Of a stretch of DNA of 64,000 nucleotides, positions 43,109 through 53,354 are shown one piece after another. Where the stretch lies: assembly GCA_002104985.1 (NCBI GenBank), contig MCGO01000077.1:1-64000 (forward strand), in the 5' to 3' direction. The number at the start of each line of letters is the position of its first letter. The first letter of the stretch is position 1. The stretch comes from Rhizoclosmatium globosum (lineage: Eukaryota > Chytridiomycota > Chytridiomycetes > Chytridiales > Chytriomycetaceae). The notes beneath the pieces were generated by a model that made no database searches, was not told the origin of the DNA, and worked only from the letters and a program-made list of their open reading frames with translations. The translations under genes were made by a program, and so were the position numbers.

Positions 43109-46100
43109 ATGCTGGCATTCCACCGATCGATGGTGTTGCAGCTTTTGCCACCAACCGTTGCTGTGCATGATCAGGCGAGCCAGGAGGGCAACGAAGAAGA
43201 GCCGCTCTCTGTCGACAAGGAAGCCTCTGATGGAATGCTCGTTGCTGCTCGTGGCCTTGGACTGCAACGCCAGGTTCTTGTCCAGTTCATCCGAGGTTTG
43301 TTTGTTTCTGGATTGGCCCAAGCGACTTGCTCAATGCATTCGAACAAACAGCGCACGCGACACCGGCAAATCTTGTGTTTCTTCTTGGCGCATCGGCGAT
43401 TGAGGCGACGGCGTTGTTTGCGGAGTCTTCTTTCCTTCTTCTTCTTCTTCTTCCTTCTTCTTCTTTCAACTACAACTACTTCCGCTTCTGCTTCCGCCGC
43501 GCACATGGCCCTTGTCGCCGCGGAAACACCGGCGCCGATTCGAACGCGGCGGTACTTGGCCGGCGGTGTTGTTGCTGCCACTCCACGCATTCTCGTCGTT
43601 GATCTGCTCAATGGCGTCGTGCCTCTGCATCTTGTTACCGGTGTTATCGTCTGCCATGCACATCGGTTGGTGCTGCATTGGAACTCTTGCTCCTTGCTAA
43701 CATACCATCCCAAACTAGTATCTCGGAAACATCAACGGAAGCCTTTATTCTGAGACTAATCAGAGACGGAAACAAGGTTGCCTTTATTCGTGCATTCTCA
43801 GAGTCCCGGAATCTTTGACAAGCTCTGGAGTCATGTGGAAGCTCGAAAAAACAATGAAGCAGCTCTTTCTCCGCAAGGTTTTCTTTTGGCCACGGTTTCA
43901 CATGGAAATTCAGCAAACTATGGACGCAATTCATCCTCCAATATCGGTCCGACAAGTCCGTGTACCCCTTTCGAAGCTCATGTCGGATATTCAGGCCGCG
44001 CTTCTGGATTGTATCCACGAATCCATCCAGGATATCAAAAGAGTGCATAAATTTATTGATCCTGATGAACTGTCTGTGGAAAACGCGCTTTTTTCGTCAT
44101 TTGAGGGACTGTTGAAATGCAGTTGGATCCAATATGGCACAGAGTGCCCCACGAACAAAACAAGTCGTCTCTGACATTGGAACATTGCGTCGCTTGTTGG
44201 GATATCTGACTACGTACGACTCGGTTGCTTTTTACTCCTTTCTGAATCTATTCGAGCAGCGAATGCACTTGATCCTTTGAATTCTATGCGAACAGAAGCC
44301 TCCGTGAGTCCTTGGCTCATGTATGATGCCACAGACGTTGTTTTTACTTCAGCCAAAAAGCGTGTGTTTCGCAAAATCGAAAATGCAACAACCGCTCAAA
44401 ACAATAATAGAAAACGATTTGGCGGTGAAGTTTTCATGGAATCCCGGATGGTACCGAGATTATTGCAGAAGAACAGCCAAAATGGAGTGCTGTTCGGATT
44501 TAGTTGTTGAAATAGGAAAGGCTCGCGAAACTGCGAAGAACAAGGCGAGAGTAAGAACTCATTACCTCAATTATCTCTAACCCTAAGCCTCCGTTCTTAA
44601 CAGAACCAGGTCCTATTCTCATTATGGTACACGGCGAGCGAACAGCGACACAACTATGCGAAGTTCTCTCCAACCACATATTCCCTCGCACATCAACTGC
44701 TTCGGCCACACCCAAAAAACGTTCTCTGAGAGTCCCACATCGTCTCAACAAGCCCAGCTGCTCAACAAACCCGACGTAGACAACGCGGCGGAGCTACATC
44801 CTCTCCTCAAAAGTCACGCTTCCACCTCCATCCCCCCATCCGAATCTGCACTTCCTGAATTTTCACACATGGTGTTAAGACTCTCATGTCGCGGCAAGTT
44901 ACGAATTACTTAAATGGCGAGGCACCGTTTCGAGAGTTGAGATTAAATCCGGAACAAGGCGAATCGGGGCCGTGGCGGGCGGGGAGGTGGTAATATCTCG
45001 TGGTGGGATGGGAAGAGGTGGGTCGGATGCAGGGCGAGGTGGATCCACAGCACATTTGAGGCGACGAGCTCGAGGCGGTGGATCAAGTGGTAATGTCACT
45101 TCTCGATCGAATTCAGAGATTGAAAGTGTGGCTGCTTCCGTTGATAGTGCTGGCGCTTCCTCTTCCATCGCGGGTGGATTGTATGTATCAAAACTTTCTT
45201 TGTAGAGAATATGCCGACAAACTGTTTTATCAACTTAGAATCGAAGGTGACGAGATTGATCGTGAAATTATGGAGGGCGATTCCGCTCGTGAACCGTTAG
45301 AGCAGTTCGCAACCGATACAAGGATCCTGCAGCCCCGTTAGATCTGGCAGAATTCAACTCTTACTTTGGTGACGTGGATGTACAACCAGCGATTATAATT
45401 CGACCGTATGCAACGTCGATCTTAAGTCCGAGTGGGGGTTATATGACGAATGGAGACGATGATAGCAGGATGTTGGAAGAAGTACGACCATCAACTGTTA
45501 TCATGTATGATGTTGATACAGCATTTATTCGGAGATTGGAGGTATGTGTAGTTGAATAACCTGCCAGACTATATTGACTGTGTTCTAGGTTTTCCATGCC
45601 CAAAATGGAGGAGATCCGAGCTTGACTGTATATTTTATGGTTTATGATAATTCAATCGAGGAGCAAAAGTATTTGACGTCGTTGAGGAAGGAGAAGGACG
45701 CTTTCGAAAGATTGATTCGAGAGAAAGCTGTGAGTTCTGATTCATCCACAATACTTCGGCTCTGACAAAGCCTTATAGAATATGGCCATTCCAATTGATC
45801 AAGATGGTCGTGTTGTTGATCCAGAAGACATCTTTTGGAGAAATATGGACACAAGAGTTGCAGGAGGACAAGCAACTGTTGCGGCCGCTGACTCTAATCA
45901 GGCAATTTTTTGCTATTATCTTTAAATCATCGTAATACTTACATTTATTTGCGTCAGGTCATTGTTGATGTTCGTGAATTTAGATCAGCCCTCCCCTCAA
46001 TCCTACATTCTCGTCGTATGAAGATCAAGCCATGTACATTAGAAGTTGGAGACTATGTTCTCACTCCTCAAATCTGCGTTGAACGTAAATCCATCCCAGA

Positions 46101-46617
46101 TTTAGTCGGATCCTTCAAATCAGGCCGTCTATACACTCAAGCAGAAGCAATGTGTCTTCACTACCAAACCCCTATTCTCCTCATTGAATTCGCACAAGGC
46201 AAAGCTTTCTCCCTTGGAACAAGCGTAGTTACTTCAAATAGCGGCGACAATCCAAACACTATGGATGACTTGAACTCGAAACTAGCGTTGCTGGCAATCA
46301 CGTTCCCGAAACTCAGGATTATATGGTCATCAAGTCCCACAGCGACGGCTGAGATTTTCGAGGACTTGAAGAAAGATCAAAGGGAACCGTCGGTTGATGA
46401 AGCGATGGCTGTCGGTGTTGAGAGTGGCGAGCCTATTGATAGTGTATTCTCAATCACTCCTTCGGATATGATTCGGGCGTTGCCTGGAATCACGAGTAAG
46501 AATTATAGGAATATCATGAGGAGAGTGGGGAGTATTGCAGAGATTGCGGCGATGGGGCGGATGAATGTCAAGTTCTTGTTGGGGAAGAAGGCGGAAGGGC
46601 TCTATGGGAGTTTATGA
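43109..46617 (+). CDS. ERCC4: XPF/ERCC4/Rad1 structure-specific endonuclease (several frame breaks as written)
   Basis: This is the catalytic subunit of the XPF-ERCC1 nuclease that cuts 5' of lesions in nucleotide excision repair. The amino part has [37 protein letters not shown] and VIVCHAHRL of the helicase-like domain, then [11 protein letters not shown]. The nuclease domain has [20 protein letters not shown] followed by PDL, so the GD...ERKxxxD catalytic set is complete. The helix-hairpin-helix end includes [20 protein letters not shown]. Introns are likely at about 43296-43348, 44549-44601, 45540-45590, 45728-45777 and 45900-45957. The first half changes frame without splice sites near 43440-43500, 43806, 44117, 44155, 44250 and 44495. 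The second half is clean. Confidence 0.85.
43436..43485 (+). repeat. CTT/CCTT microsatellite inside XPF
   Basis: This is a pyrimidine tract of repeated CTT units within the XPF amino-terminal coding part. The conserved XPF frame differs on its two sides, so repeat length change here (real or artefactual) is a likely cause of one frame break. On the minus strand it produces a spurious Lys/Arg-rich ORF. Confidence 0.8.
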
Positions 46618-46908
46618 ATGATGATTTGAGGAGGTCGTAATCAGGTATGATTGATGTGTCATTAATGGAAACTGGGCATTGATAATTGGCGCATTATCCC
46701 GTCCAACCAACCGTTTGTATAATAATAACAATTTGAGTAACTTAATGTGCTTGTTTGGTGCTTTTGTAAACAACATGATCAGAAGAGAATAACAAATACA
46801 ACAGAGACAGCGACCGCAGAGGGAGGATCATCATAGTAGAGTGCTATCTGTCCAGAAAAGAGCAGTTAACGGCAACTGGAGTGGTCGTAGCAGGAGAAGT
46901 TGGATTCT

Positions 46909-47121
46909 TCAAGTATTCCACACAGATTGTCGCCAACGCTTCGTTGTTCTGAGAGAAAATTCCACCTCAATATCCTTATCAGCAGTGGAGCACTTTGCCT
47001 TGCATTGATCCGCATCTTCAAGGAACTTGTTCTTAGCAGGTACGGAACCTTGGTCATTGAAAGAACTTTCTGAAGCAGGAAACGTCAAAAGTGGAGAGAC
47101 CAGCGGAAAAAGGGGTAGCAT
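46909..47121 (-). CDS. Possible small secreted cysteine-containing protein
   Basis: This is a 70-codon frame with a signal-like start MLPLFPLVSPLLTFPASE followed by FLEDADQCKAKCSTADKDIE. Near 46945 another frame (NNEALATICVEYLKNP, to about 46855) looks like the natural continuation with a further Cys, so a missed intron or a frame break is likely. No family is recognised. Confidence 0.3.
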   Translation of the reverse strand: MLPLFPLVSPLLTFPASESSFNDQGSVPAKNKFLEDADQCKAKCSTADKDIEVEFSLRTTKRWRQSVWNT

Positions 47122-47396
47122 GGTGTTTCACAGGAAGAAAGTTACTTGAAAATGCAGGCAAATGACAGCAACTTGGGTTTTGAACAGAAACAACGGCGAT
47201 GAGGGAGAGTGAGGGCGGTCGTGAAAGATACAAATTGCATTTGGAATTATTCCAAGATGGTTTGAATGCAGTTGAGACCCAGACTTTTCGGTCGCATTTT
47301 GGAATGGGTGTGTTTATGGCGGTCAATTATAACCAATATCTTTATGAGGTAGATTTATTGCAACTTGCATCTAGTTAAATTAATTACAGAAGGTAT

Positions 47397-48248
47397 CTAA
47401 GCTGCTTTGGCTGAGACAACGTAAAAGCATAGGAAAGAGAAGAGGAAGGCCGGACCAACTTCTCGATGGACATATGATGCTATCGATACGACACACATGT
47501 ATATAAAGGTCACAAATTGAACGCGGGAATCAGACAGCAAAGCACGCAGTGTATCGATGTGAAACTGTTCGATTGCGATCTCCAAGCTTCTGTAGTTCAT
47601 GGCTCGAGGATCCACAGAACCGCAATTTAACAGAATTTTGAGAACATCTGCAGAATCATGAGCTGCTGCTATGCACAGGGCTTTGCTGTCATTGACGGAA
47701 GGGTCCAGTCTTGAAACAAGAGCTTGAACTACCTCCACTTCATTTTGGATCAGAGCCAAGTTCCATACAAGGTCATAATCAATCCCATATGATTGCGGGA
47801 TAGACGAGATGAGACTAGTGACAATCTGCCAGTGTCCGTTCAAGCTTGCCCATTCCAACATCCTTTCCGAACCTTTCAACCAGCCCGAACTCTGCATCCA
47901 TATCGCCACAACTCGCATCGCTTGAGATTCTCGAAGTTTCCAGTACGACCAAGCAACTTGCCGTCCCTCCGTCAACGAGAAAGATTCCCGCAACAACAGC
48001 GCCTTGTACACAACTGGCAACGCATCCCATTCCCGCACATTATACAGCAAGTTGCCAGCGACGAAATCGTCCCAACTTGAGTGTACTCTCATTGACTGAC
48101 GAATGTGTTGATGACATAACGTGATATCGTAGAAAACTGATTCTGCGAAAGCGCCGGACAGAGCAACCTTCTGGAGCGTTGAATTGATTGGAACTTGTTT
48201 CAAGATTTCATGCTTGACTTCAACCGGGAGAGTATGAAGAGAAGCCAT
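47397..48248 (-). CDS. F-box-like/ankyrin-type protein
   Basis: This is an intronless protein of about 283 residues. The start MASLHTLPVEVKHEILKQV has the look of an F-box (LPxEVxxxIL). The middle has weak ankyrin-like units: GHWQIVTSLISS, NEVEVVQALVSRLDPSVNDS, then ALCIAAAHDSADVLKILLNC. The last 40 residues are hydrophobic (FVTFIYMCVVSIASYV and FLFSFLCFYVV) and could be a membrane anchor or translated intron. Such F-box/ankyrin proteins are common in chytrid genomes and serve in SCF ubiquitin ligases where studied. The ATG at 48248 is preferred to 48260. Confidence 0.55.
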   Translation of the reverse strand: MASLHTLPVEVKHEILKQVPINSTLQKVALSGAFAESVFYDITLCHQHIRQSMRVHSSWDDFVAGNLLYNVREWDALPVVYKALLLRESFSLTEGRQVAWSYWKLRESQAMRVVAIWMQSSGWLKGSERMLEWASLNGHWQIVTSLISSIPQSYGIDYDLVWNLALIQNEVEVVQALVSRLDPSVNDSKALCIAAAHDSADVLKILLNCGSVDPRAMNYRSLEIAIEQFHIDTLRALLSDSRVQFVTFIYMCVVSIASYVHREVGPAFLFSFLCFYVVSAKAA

Positions 48249-48414
48249 GTGGTTGAACACAACTTCTTCGGAAAAATGTCAGGAAGAACTGTTTTGAAGG
48301 AACACAATGCCTTATGTTTAGTCATTCCTTTGTGCAGGACAGAATCAAATACGGCATGCAAAGGAAAGAATGGCCAATCAATTTTTCTTGAGTGTCAAAG
48401 TGTTGGTAAAAACA

Positions 48415-49410
48415 ATGAGCGACTCAGGCAACAATACAGACTTTCTAGACCCTGGCGTACAGCAGACTATCTCGGATGGAACCCCTGATTACACAGTATT
48501 CCGGGTGGCAGTTTCAATATCTGCACTCCAAGTAGTCATTTTCATAGCTGTTGTGTACATGGAGAATCGGATCACATTTAATTGGAAAAGTGTTGCAAAT
48601 CCAATCAACTTATCTTTTGTCTGTCTCGTCCTCTTCGACTTTCTCTTTCTGGTTTCACTCTTTTGTGTCATCACAGCTACAGATCCAATCACGAGTATTC
48701 ACTTCTACATTTCAAGCTACGTTTTTGGGTCATTCTTAACAATATCAAACATATTCTATTCTTGGAATCGTGGCTTGCCGATATTTAGGGCTGTTCTTTC
48801 CAAGTCATTATTGAAAATCAGCCGTCTGGTATTGCCAATTATGGTTTTACTTCAACTGATTCAAGATTCTCTGATTTTCGCCTTATATTTGGGTGACTAT
48901 GACGTTGAAACGCAAGCAAAACTTTCGATTATAAACAATGACTTCTTTGAAGCGTCTGGTGTTCTTTTGCTAGTATTTGACTTGGTTGTCCTGGTTTGCT
49001 ATGTCTATTACCTGCGAAACCTTGAGCGACTAGGAACAGATCCCATGTTAGCTAGAAAACTCGTACTTATTTCTCGCTTTGGTGGGATATCTTGCTTGGT
49101 AGTCTTAGTTTGGCTCATAGGAAACATTCTTGGATTTGCTGACCCTTCAACGACAGCGGGCATGAATATAGCAACTCTTCTAGCCCCTCTTTTATACAAC
49201 TTTCTACAACTATGGATGAAGGGGCTGCTGCTCTATAATCGCGAGAACGAAGCCGGTTCGGCGAAAATATGTCTCAGCAGTGTGATACAAAAGACAGCCG
49301 CACAAGCATTAGAAGACTTATCCAACACCCCTACATCGCCTCCAACTGTCACTATGTCAGGCCTTAGAGAAATCACCATACTGTCTCAGACGTCAGTCAC
49401 GAAGAAATGA
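48415..49410 (+). CDS. Seven-transmembrane receptor-like protein, array 2 copy A (intact)
   Basis: This is an intronless protein of about 331 residues with an Asn/Ser-rich amino end (MSDSGNNTDF, possible N-glycosylation) and seven hydrophobic helices. These are VAVSISALQVVIFIAVVYM, NLSFVCLVLFDFLFLVSLF, FYISSYVFGSFLTISNIF, RLVLPIMVLLQLIQDSLIFA, FEASGVLLLVFDLVVLVC, GGISCLVVLVWLIGNILGF and NIATLLAPLLYNFLQLWMK. Family marks shared by all copies are SWNRGxPIF after helix 3, YYLRxLExxGTDP after helix 5 and LYNFLQLWMK in helix 7. The cytoplasmic tail is Ser/Thr-rich and ends TKK. A receptor role is inference from topology. Confidence 0.72.
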   Translation: MSDSGNNTDFLDPGVQQTISDGTPDYTVFRVAVSISALQVVIFIAVVYMENRITFNWKSVANPINLSFVCLVLFDFLFLVSLFCVITATDPITSIHFYISSYVFGSFLTISNIFYSWNRGLPIFRAVLSKSLLKISRLVLPIMVLLQLIQDSLIFALYLGDYDVETQAKLSIINNDFFEASGVLLLVFDLVVLVCYVYYLRNLERLGTDPMLARKLVLISRFGGISCLVVLVWLIGNILGFADPSTTAGMNIATLLAPLLYNFLQLWMKGLLLYNRENEAGSAKICLSSVIQKTAAQALEDLSNTPTSPPTVTMSGLREITILSQTSVTKK

Positions 49411-49648
49411 ATCTGCATACACATACGAAAAAATGCTAATAAAATACTGCATACGATGGCTGTTGGGACGTTTAATCTGTTCTGGGCAGAAAATTACGGA
49501 AAAGGACCATTTGAAAGTGAAAGACCACCAAGAATTCTAAGGTTCTGATGAGACATTAGTGGTTTCAAATGTTTTAGTGTTTTTTAAGTTCTTTTAAGTG
49601 AGGCAAAGTAAACTATACACAATCAAACCAAAAATTGAGGAAAAAACA

Positions 49649-50614
49649 ATGGGCGATTCATTCAACAACACCAACTCGAGTTTACAGAGCAGCTTAGCAA
49701 CAGTGCCTGACTTGACGGCTTTTTGCGTGGCAATTTCAATGTTGGCGATACAAGTAGTGTTTTTCTTGGCCATTGTGTACATCGAGAATCGAACTGTATT
49801 TCAATGGAAACGCGTTGTAAATCCAATCAACTTATCCTTCATCTCTCTCGTTCTTTTCGATATCCTTTTTATTATTATGCTTCTGTGCGCTGTCACAGTC
49901 GTCGATCTTACAGCTAGTATTCGCTACTACATTACGAGTTTCTTTTTTGGATCCTTTTCATCACTATTTTTTATGCTCTACTCTTGGAATCGCGGATATC
50001 CCATATTTAAGGCCACTATTTCAAGCCTTTTCTTGAGTATCTTTCGTCTATCAATTCCTCTTTTGTCTTCACTTCAACTCATTCAAGACTCTCTCGTACT
50101 TGCCTTGTATTTAGGCGACTTTGATGTCGAGAAGCAAATTAAGCTATCTAACATCATTAATGACCTCTTTGAAGCATCTGGAATTCTTCTGTTGGTGTTT
50201 GATGTGGTTGTTTTACTTTGCTATATTTACTATTTACGAAATCTCGAAAAGCTCGGTACAGATCCAGAACTAGTTCAAAAACTTACTCTTATCTCTCGAT
50301 TTGGCGGCGTTTCTTGCCTAATTATTATCTTTTGGTTGGTAGGAAATCTGCTGGGATTTGATGATCCTTCAAGTACGGCACCTATGAATATAGCAACGCT
50401 GTTTGCCCCTTTACTGTACAATTTTCTGCAGCTATGGATGAAATTGTCTCTGTTTTATAATCGCGAGAAAGACGCTGTAGCGACAAAAATGGGTAGCATT
50501 GCAAAAATACAAAAGACTGCAATGCAAGCACTTGAAGCCTTGTCCAGTACACCTACGTCACCTCAAACTGTCACTATGTCTGGCGCGAGAACAGCATTAG
50601 TCACAAAGAAATAA
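49649..50614 (+). CDS. Seven-transmembrane receptor-like protein, array 2 copy B (intact)
   Basis: This is a tandem paralogue of copy A, starting MGDSFNNTNSSLQSS in the context ACAATGGG that the array shares. It has all seven helices, with SWNRGYPIFKATISS, YYLRNLEKLGTDPELVQKL and LYNFLQLWMKLSLFYNRE. The tail carries TPTSPQTVTMSGAR and ends TKK, nearly as in copy A. It is intact and intronless. Confidence 0.72.
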   Translation: MGDSFNNTNSSLQSSLATVPDLTAFCVAISMLAIQVVFFLAIVYIENRTVFQWKRVVNPINLSFISLVLFDILFIIMLLCAVTVVDLTASIRYYITSFFFGSFSSLFFMLYSWNRGYPIFKATISSLFLSIFRLSIPLLSSLQLIQDSLVLALYLGDFDVEKQIKLSNIINDLFEASGILLLVFDVVVLLCYIYYLRNLEKLGTDPELVQKLTLISRFGGVSCLIIIFWLVGNLLGFDDPSSTAPMNIATLFAPLLYNFLQLWMKLSLFYNREKDAVATKMGSIAKIQKTAMQALEALSSTPTSPQTVTMSGARTALVTKK

Positions 50615-50860
50615 ACAAGACTGAGTTTTACAAATCCAACTGGCTATTATGTGCTTCTGTGCCGTTAAATTTTATTAGAAACTAGATTCTTCAATATGCT
50701 CGTGGTGGAAGAGCATGAACGGCATGGTTAACACGCCTAAACATGGTTTTGCTTATGAAACAATACAAGACAATTCATGCCCTGATAAGGCATGAGTAAT
50801 TTTATTATGCTTTGCATTCTACTTATCAAGTAAGTGAGATTTAAAAAAGTCAGTTAGACA

Positions 50861-51838
50861 ATGGGCAATTCATTCAACAACACCGACACACAGACAAACT
50901 CGGCGGCGGACCTTAATTTAACATCGTTTGGTCTGACAATTTCAATATTTGCTCTTCAAGTTATAGCGTTTGTGGTCATTTTGTACAAGGAGAATCGGGC
51001 TACATTGGATTGGAACCGTATTCTAAATCCAATCAACGTGTCACTTGCCTGTCTCATACTATTCGACTTTCTCTTTGTGAACCTGTACTTTTGTGTTGTC
51101 ATTGTTACCGATCCCGTAACTAGTGCTCGCCTTTTTGTTTCGAGCTATGTTTTTGGGTCTTTGTCGTCAATCGCTTTTATGTTCTACTGTTGGAATCGTG
51201 GATATCCGATATTTAAGGCCACTCTTTCAAGCCTTTTTTTTGAGTATCTTTCGTCAATCGATTTCTCTTATGGCTCTACTTCAACTTGTTCAAGTTGCTC
51301 TTGTTCTTGTTGTGTACTTAGGTGGTGACGACAACATCGAGACAAAAATGAAGCTTTCTATTATCCTTAATGTCTTCTTTGAGGCATCTGGCATTCTTAT
51401 GTTGGTATTTGATGTGGTTGTTTTGGCTTGCTACCTTTATTATCTGCGAAGCCTCGAAAAGCTCGGAACAGACCTAGACCTAGCTCAAAAACTTACGCTT
51501 CTCTCTCGATTTGGTGGTGTTTCTTCTGTAGTTGTTATCTTTGGGTGGTAGGAAACCTGCTGGGGTTTGATGATCCTTCAAGCATGGCACCCATGAATAT
51601 CGCCACGCTGTTCGCCCCTCTATTGTACAACTTTCTTCAGCTGTGGATGAAGTTGTTGCTGTTTTATCATCGTGAGAATGAGACTCGTACTTCAAAAAGG
51701 GGTTATACAGTCAAAATACAAAAGCCTACAGCACAAGAACTTAAGGAAGTGACCGGCGTACATTCATTACCTCAAACCACAGATACATCTGGCATAAGAG
51801 AAGTTACCCTAGTGTCTGACGCAGTCACAAAGAAATAA
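50861..51838 (+). pseudogene. Seven-transmembrane receptor-like protein, array 2 copy C (two frame breaks)
   Basis: This is a paralogue starting MGNSFNNTDTQTNSAAD. The frame breaks at a run of eight T (51234-51241, one more than copy B in the same place) after CNWNRGYPIF-like WNRGYPIFKATLSSLF. It then continues in a second frame from IFRQSISLMALLQLVQ to SVVVIFG. A second break near 51537-51546 (one base fewer than copy B) moves to WVVGNLLGFDDPSSMAPMN and the end AVTKK. Both lesions are at short homopolymers, so assembly error is possible. All flanking sequence is well conserved. Confidence 0.65.
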
Positions 51839-51980
51839 ACAACACTCGCTTTTCATACTCACACTACGTAGGAGCCAAATGGCGCAAGGACTGAGTCGCT
51901 CATGCGGACAAGAAAAGACCGAAAATAATATGTGGCTTGAAAAGCATACATAGAAATTCGTAGTCCAGTGAGACAGAAAT

Positions 51981-52172
51981 TATTCCAATTTTCGTGCTTA
52001 AAATACTCTGAGTGAGTAAACTTCTAAACCATCATCTTCTCACAAAATTTTGTTCAAAGACACAATGGGTGATTCATATTCCAATTTTCGTGCTTAAAAT
52101 ACTCTGAGTGAGTAAACTTCTAAACCATCATCTTCTCACAAAATTTTGTTCAAAGACACAATGGGTGATTCA
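51981..52172 (+). repeat. 96 bp perfect-looking tandem duplication at the 5' end of array 2 copy D
   Basis: The segment 51981-52076 is repeated as 52077-52172. It includes the promoter-proximal leader and the start codon with four codons (ATG GGT GAT TCA). The outer ATG (52065) now opens a ten-codon reading frame ending in TAA at 52095-52097, so the duplication adds a short upstream ORF before the true start at 52161. Confidence 0.85.
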
Positions 52173-52351
52173 GTCAACATGGAGTCAAGTGCACTAAGCG
52201 GCTCGGACGTGGTTCCAAACTTGACCGTTTTCCCCGTAGCAATATCGATTTTGACGCTGCAAGCCGTGCTCTTTGGGGTTGTTGTGTTCCTTGACAATCG
52301 AGTGGAATTTCAATGGAAACGTGTTGTAAATCCCATCAACGTATCCTTCTT
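52161..52351 (+). pseudogene. Seven-transmembrane receptor-like protein, array 2 copy D, 5' fragment
   Basis: This fragment begins MGDSVNMESSALSGSD and has helix 1 (VAISILTLQAVLFGVVVF) and the loop RVEFQWKRVVNPINVSF. It stops where the transposon inserts, just inside helix 2. The remainder of the same gene resumes at 54626. Before the insertion the gene would have been an ordinary member of the array. Confidence 0.85.
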
Positions 52352-52376
52352 CTGGAGGATGAGGGAAATTAACCAA
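52352..52376 (+). repeat. Left terminal inverted repeat of the transposon
   Basis: It begins CTGGAGGATGAGGG and pairs with the right end with mismatches at positions 8, 19 and 23. Confidence 0.85.
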
Positions 52377-52416
52377 ATTGTTTTATTGACTAAGAATGAA
52401 TAAACTCTCCGACACA

Positions 52417-53258
52417 CTATAAGACTCCTCTTTTCACAACTAGCTCTTCCAACTCCACACGTACACGGTAGTCGACACCTCCTTCTGATAACCTTGCACT
52501 CTTTAAAGAGGGTTGGTTATACTGAAATGGCAGATGGATTCTGGTCCGAATCGGTTCAATGTTCTTGCTCCAAAAATGGTTGACGATTGCAAGAGATGCG
52601 GGGTCAGTAAAATCCTTGTTTGTCACAAAGTGGTCTGGTTTGAGTGTGGAGAAAGTCAATGTACTCAAAGCTCTTGGCACTTGGATCAACGGCAACCTCA
52701 TAGTCAGCCACAATCGAGACAAAAATAACCATTGTGCGACGGCCGTTGATTTCGTATGGAGCAATCACCTCGAAGAGGTCTCGCAAACCATAGAACTCTT
52801 CGTCAAAATCTTCATCCATCTCATTTTCGAAATCCTTGTCATTTTCATTAGAATCCGCAACACTTTGCTGCAAATTGGATGATGATCCAGCATTGAAGTC
52901 AACAGGTGCCAGTGGTTGCATTCCAAACAGGGAGCCATCTTGGAAACTCTGGCCTGGACGGTAATTGATATCTGACATTTGTTTGTTATCGTTTATCAAA
53001 GAGAGAGACACTACCTCGTTGGAGTTTCCTCAACATCTCGTTAATGACTACACCAAGAGTCTTTGTGTGGTAGTTTTTGAATTCAGCTCCATCTGCCTCC
53101 TTCTTGAATGCAGCAGGTGTTGTTTTAATACCCTTTTCAAGTCGTTTTCGTAGAATATCCATCAAACGATCGCCTATTGGGCCATTTGCCCAGCTTCTGT
53201 TGGTTGGTGATAACCCATTTCCAGGACGTCCTGGTCTTTTCCAACTGCCTGAACTCAT
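52417..53258 (-). CDS. Accessory ORF of the transposon (putative DNA-binding partner)
   Basis: This runs opposite to the transposase. It starts MSSGSWKRPGRPGNG with a basic segment (GDRLMDILRKRLEKGIKTTP) that could bind DNA, then an intron near 53013-52980, an acidic part (ENEMDEDFDEEFYG) and DLFEVIAPYEINGRRTMVIF. A change of frame near 52690 leads to STLTFSTLKPDHFVTNKDF and the end EELVVKRGVL, so the ORF may be one base short. PIF/Harbinger elements typically carry a second protein needed for transposition. I recognise no named domain here, so the function is inference. Confidence 0.55.
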
Positions 53259-53354
53259 ACTGAAACAAAGTTAGAACCATCAGCTACTTGGGGGGCGCTC
53301 ACATTTGAAGAAAAATTTTGAAACACGTGCAACCATTTCCCGTGTCTTCCTTTG

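Noticed and set aside
43171..43713. Minus-strand ORF with a long Lys/Arg tract
   Set aside because: The basic tract is the reverse complement of the CTT repeat inside XPF, and the plus strand carries recognisable XPF motifs.
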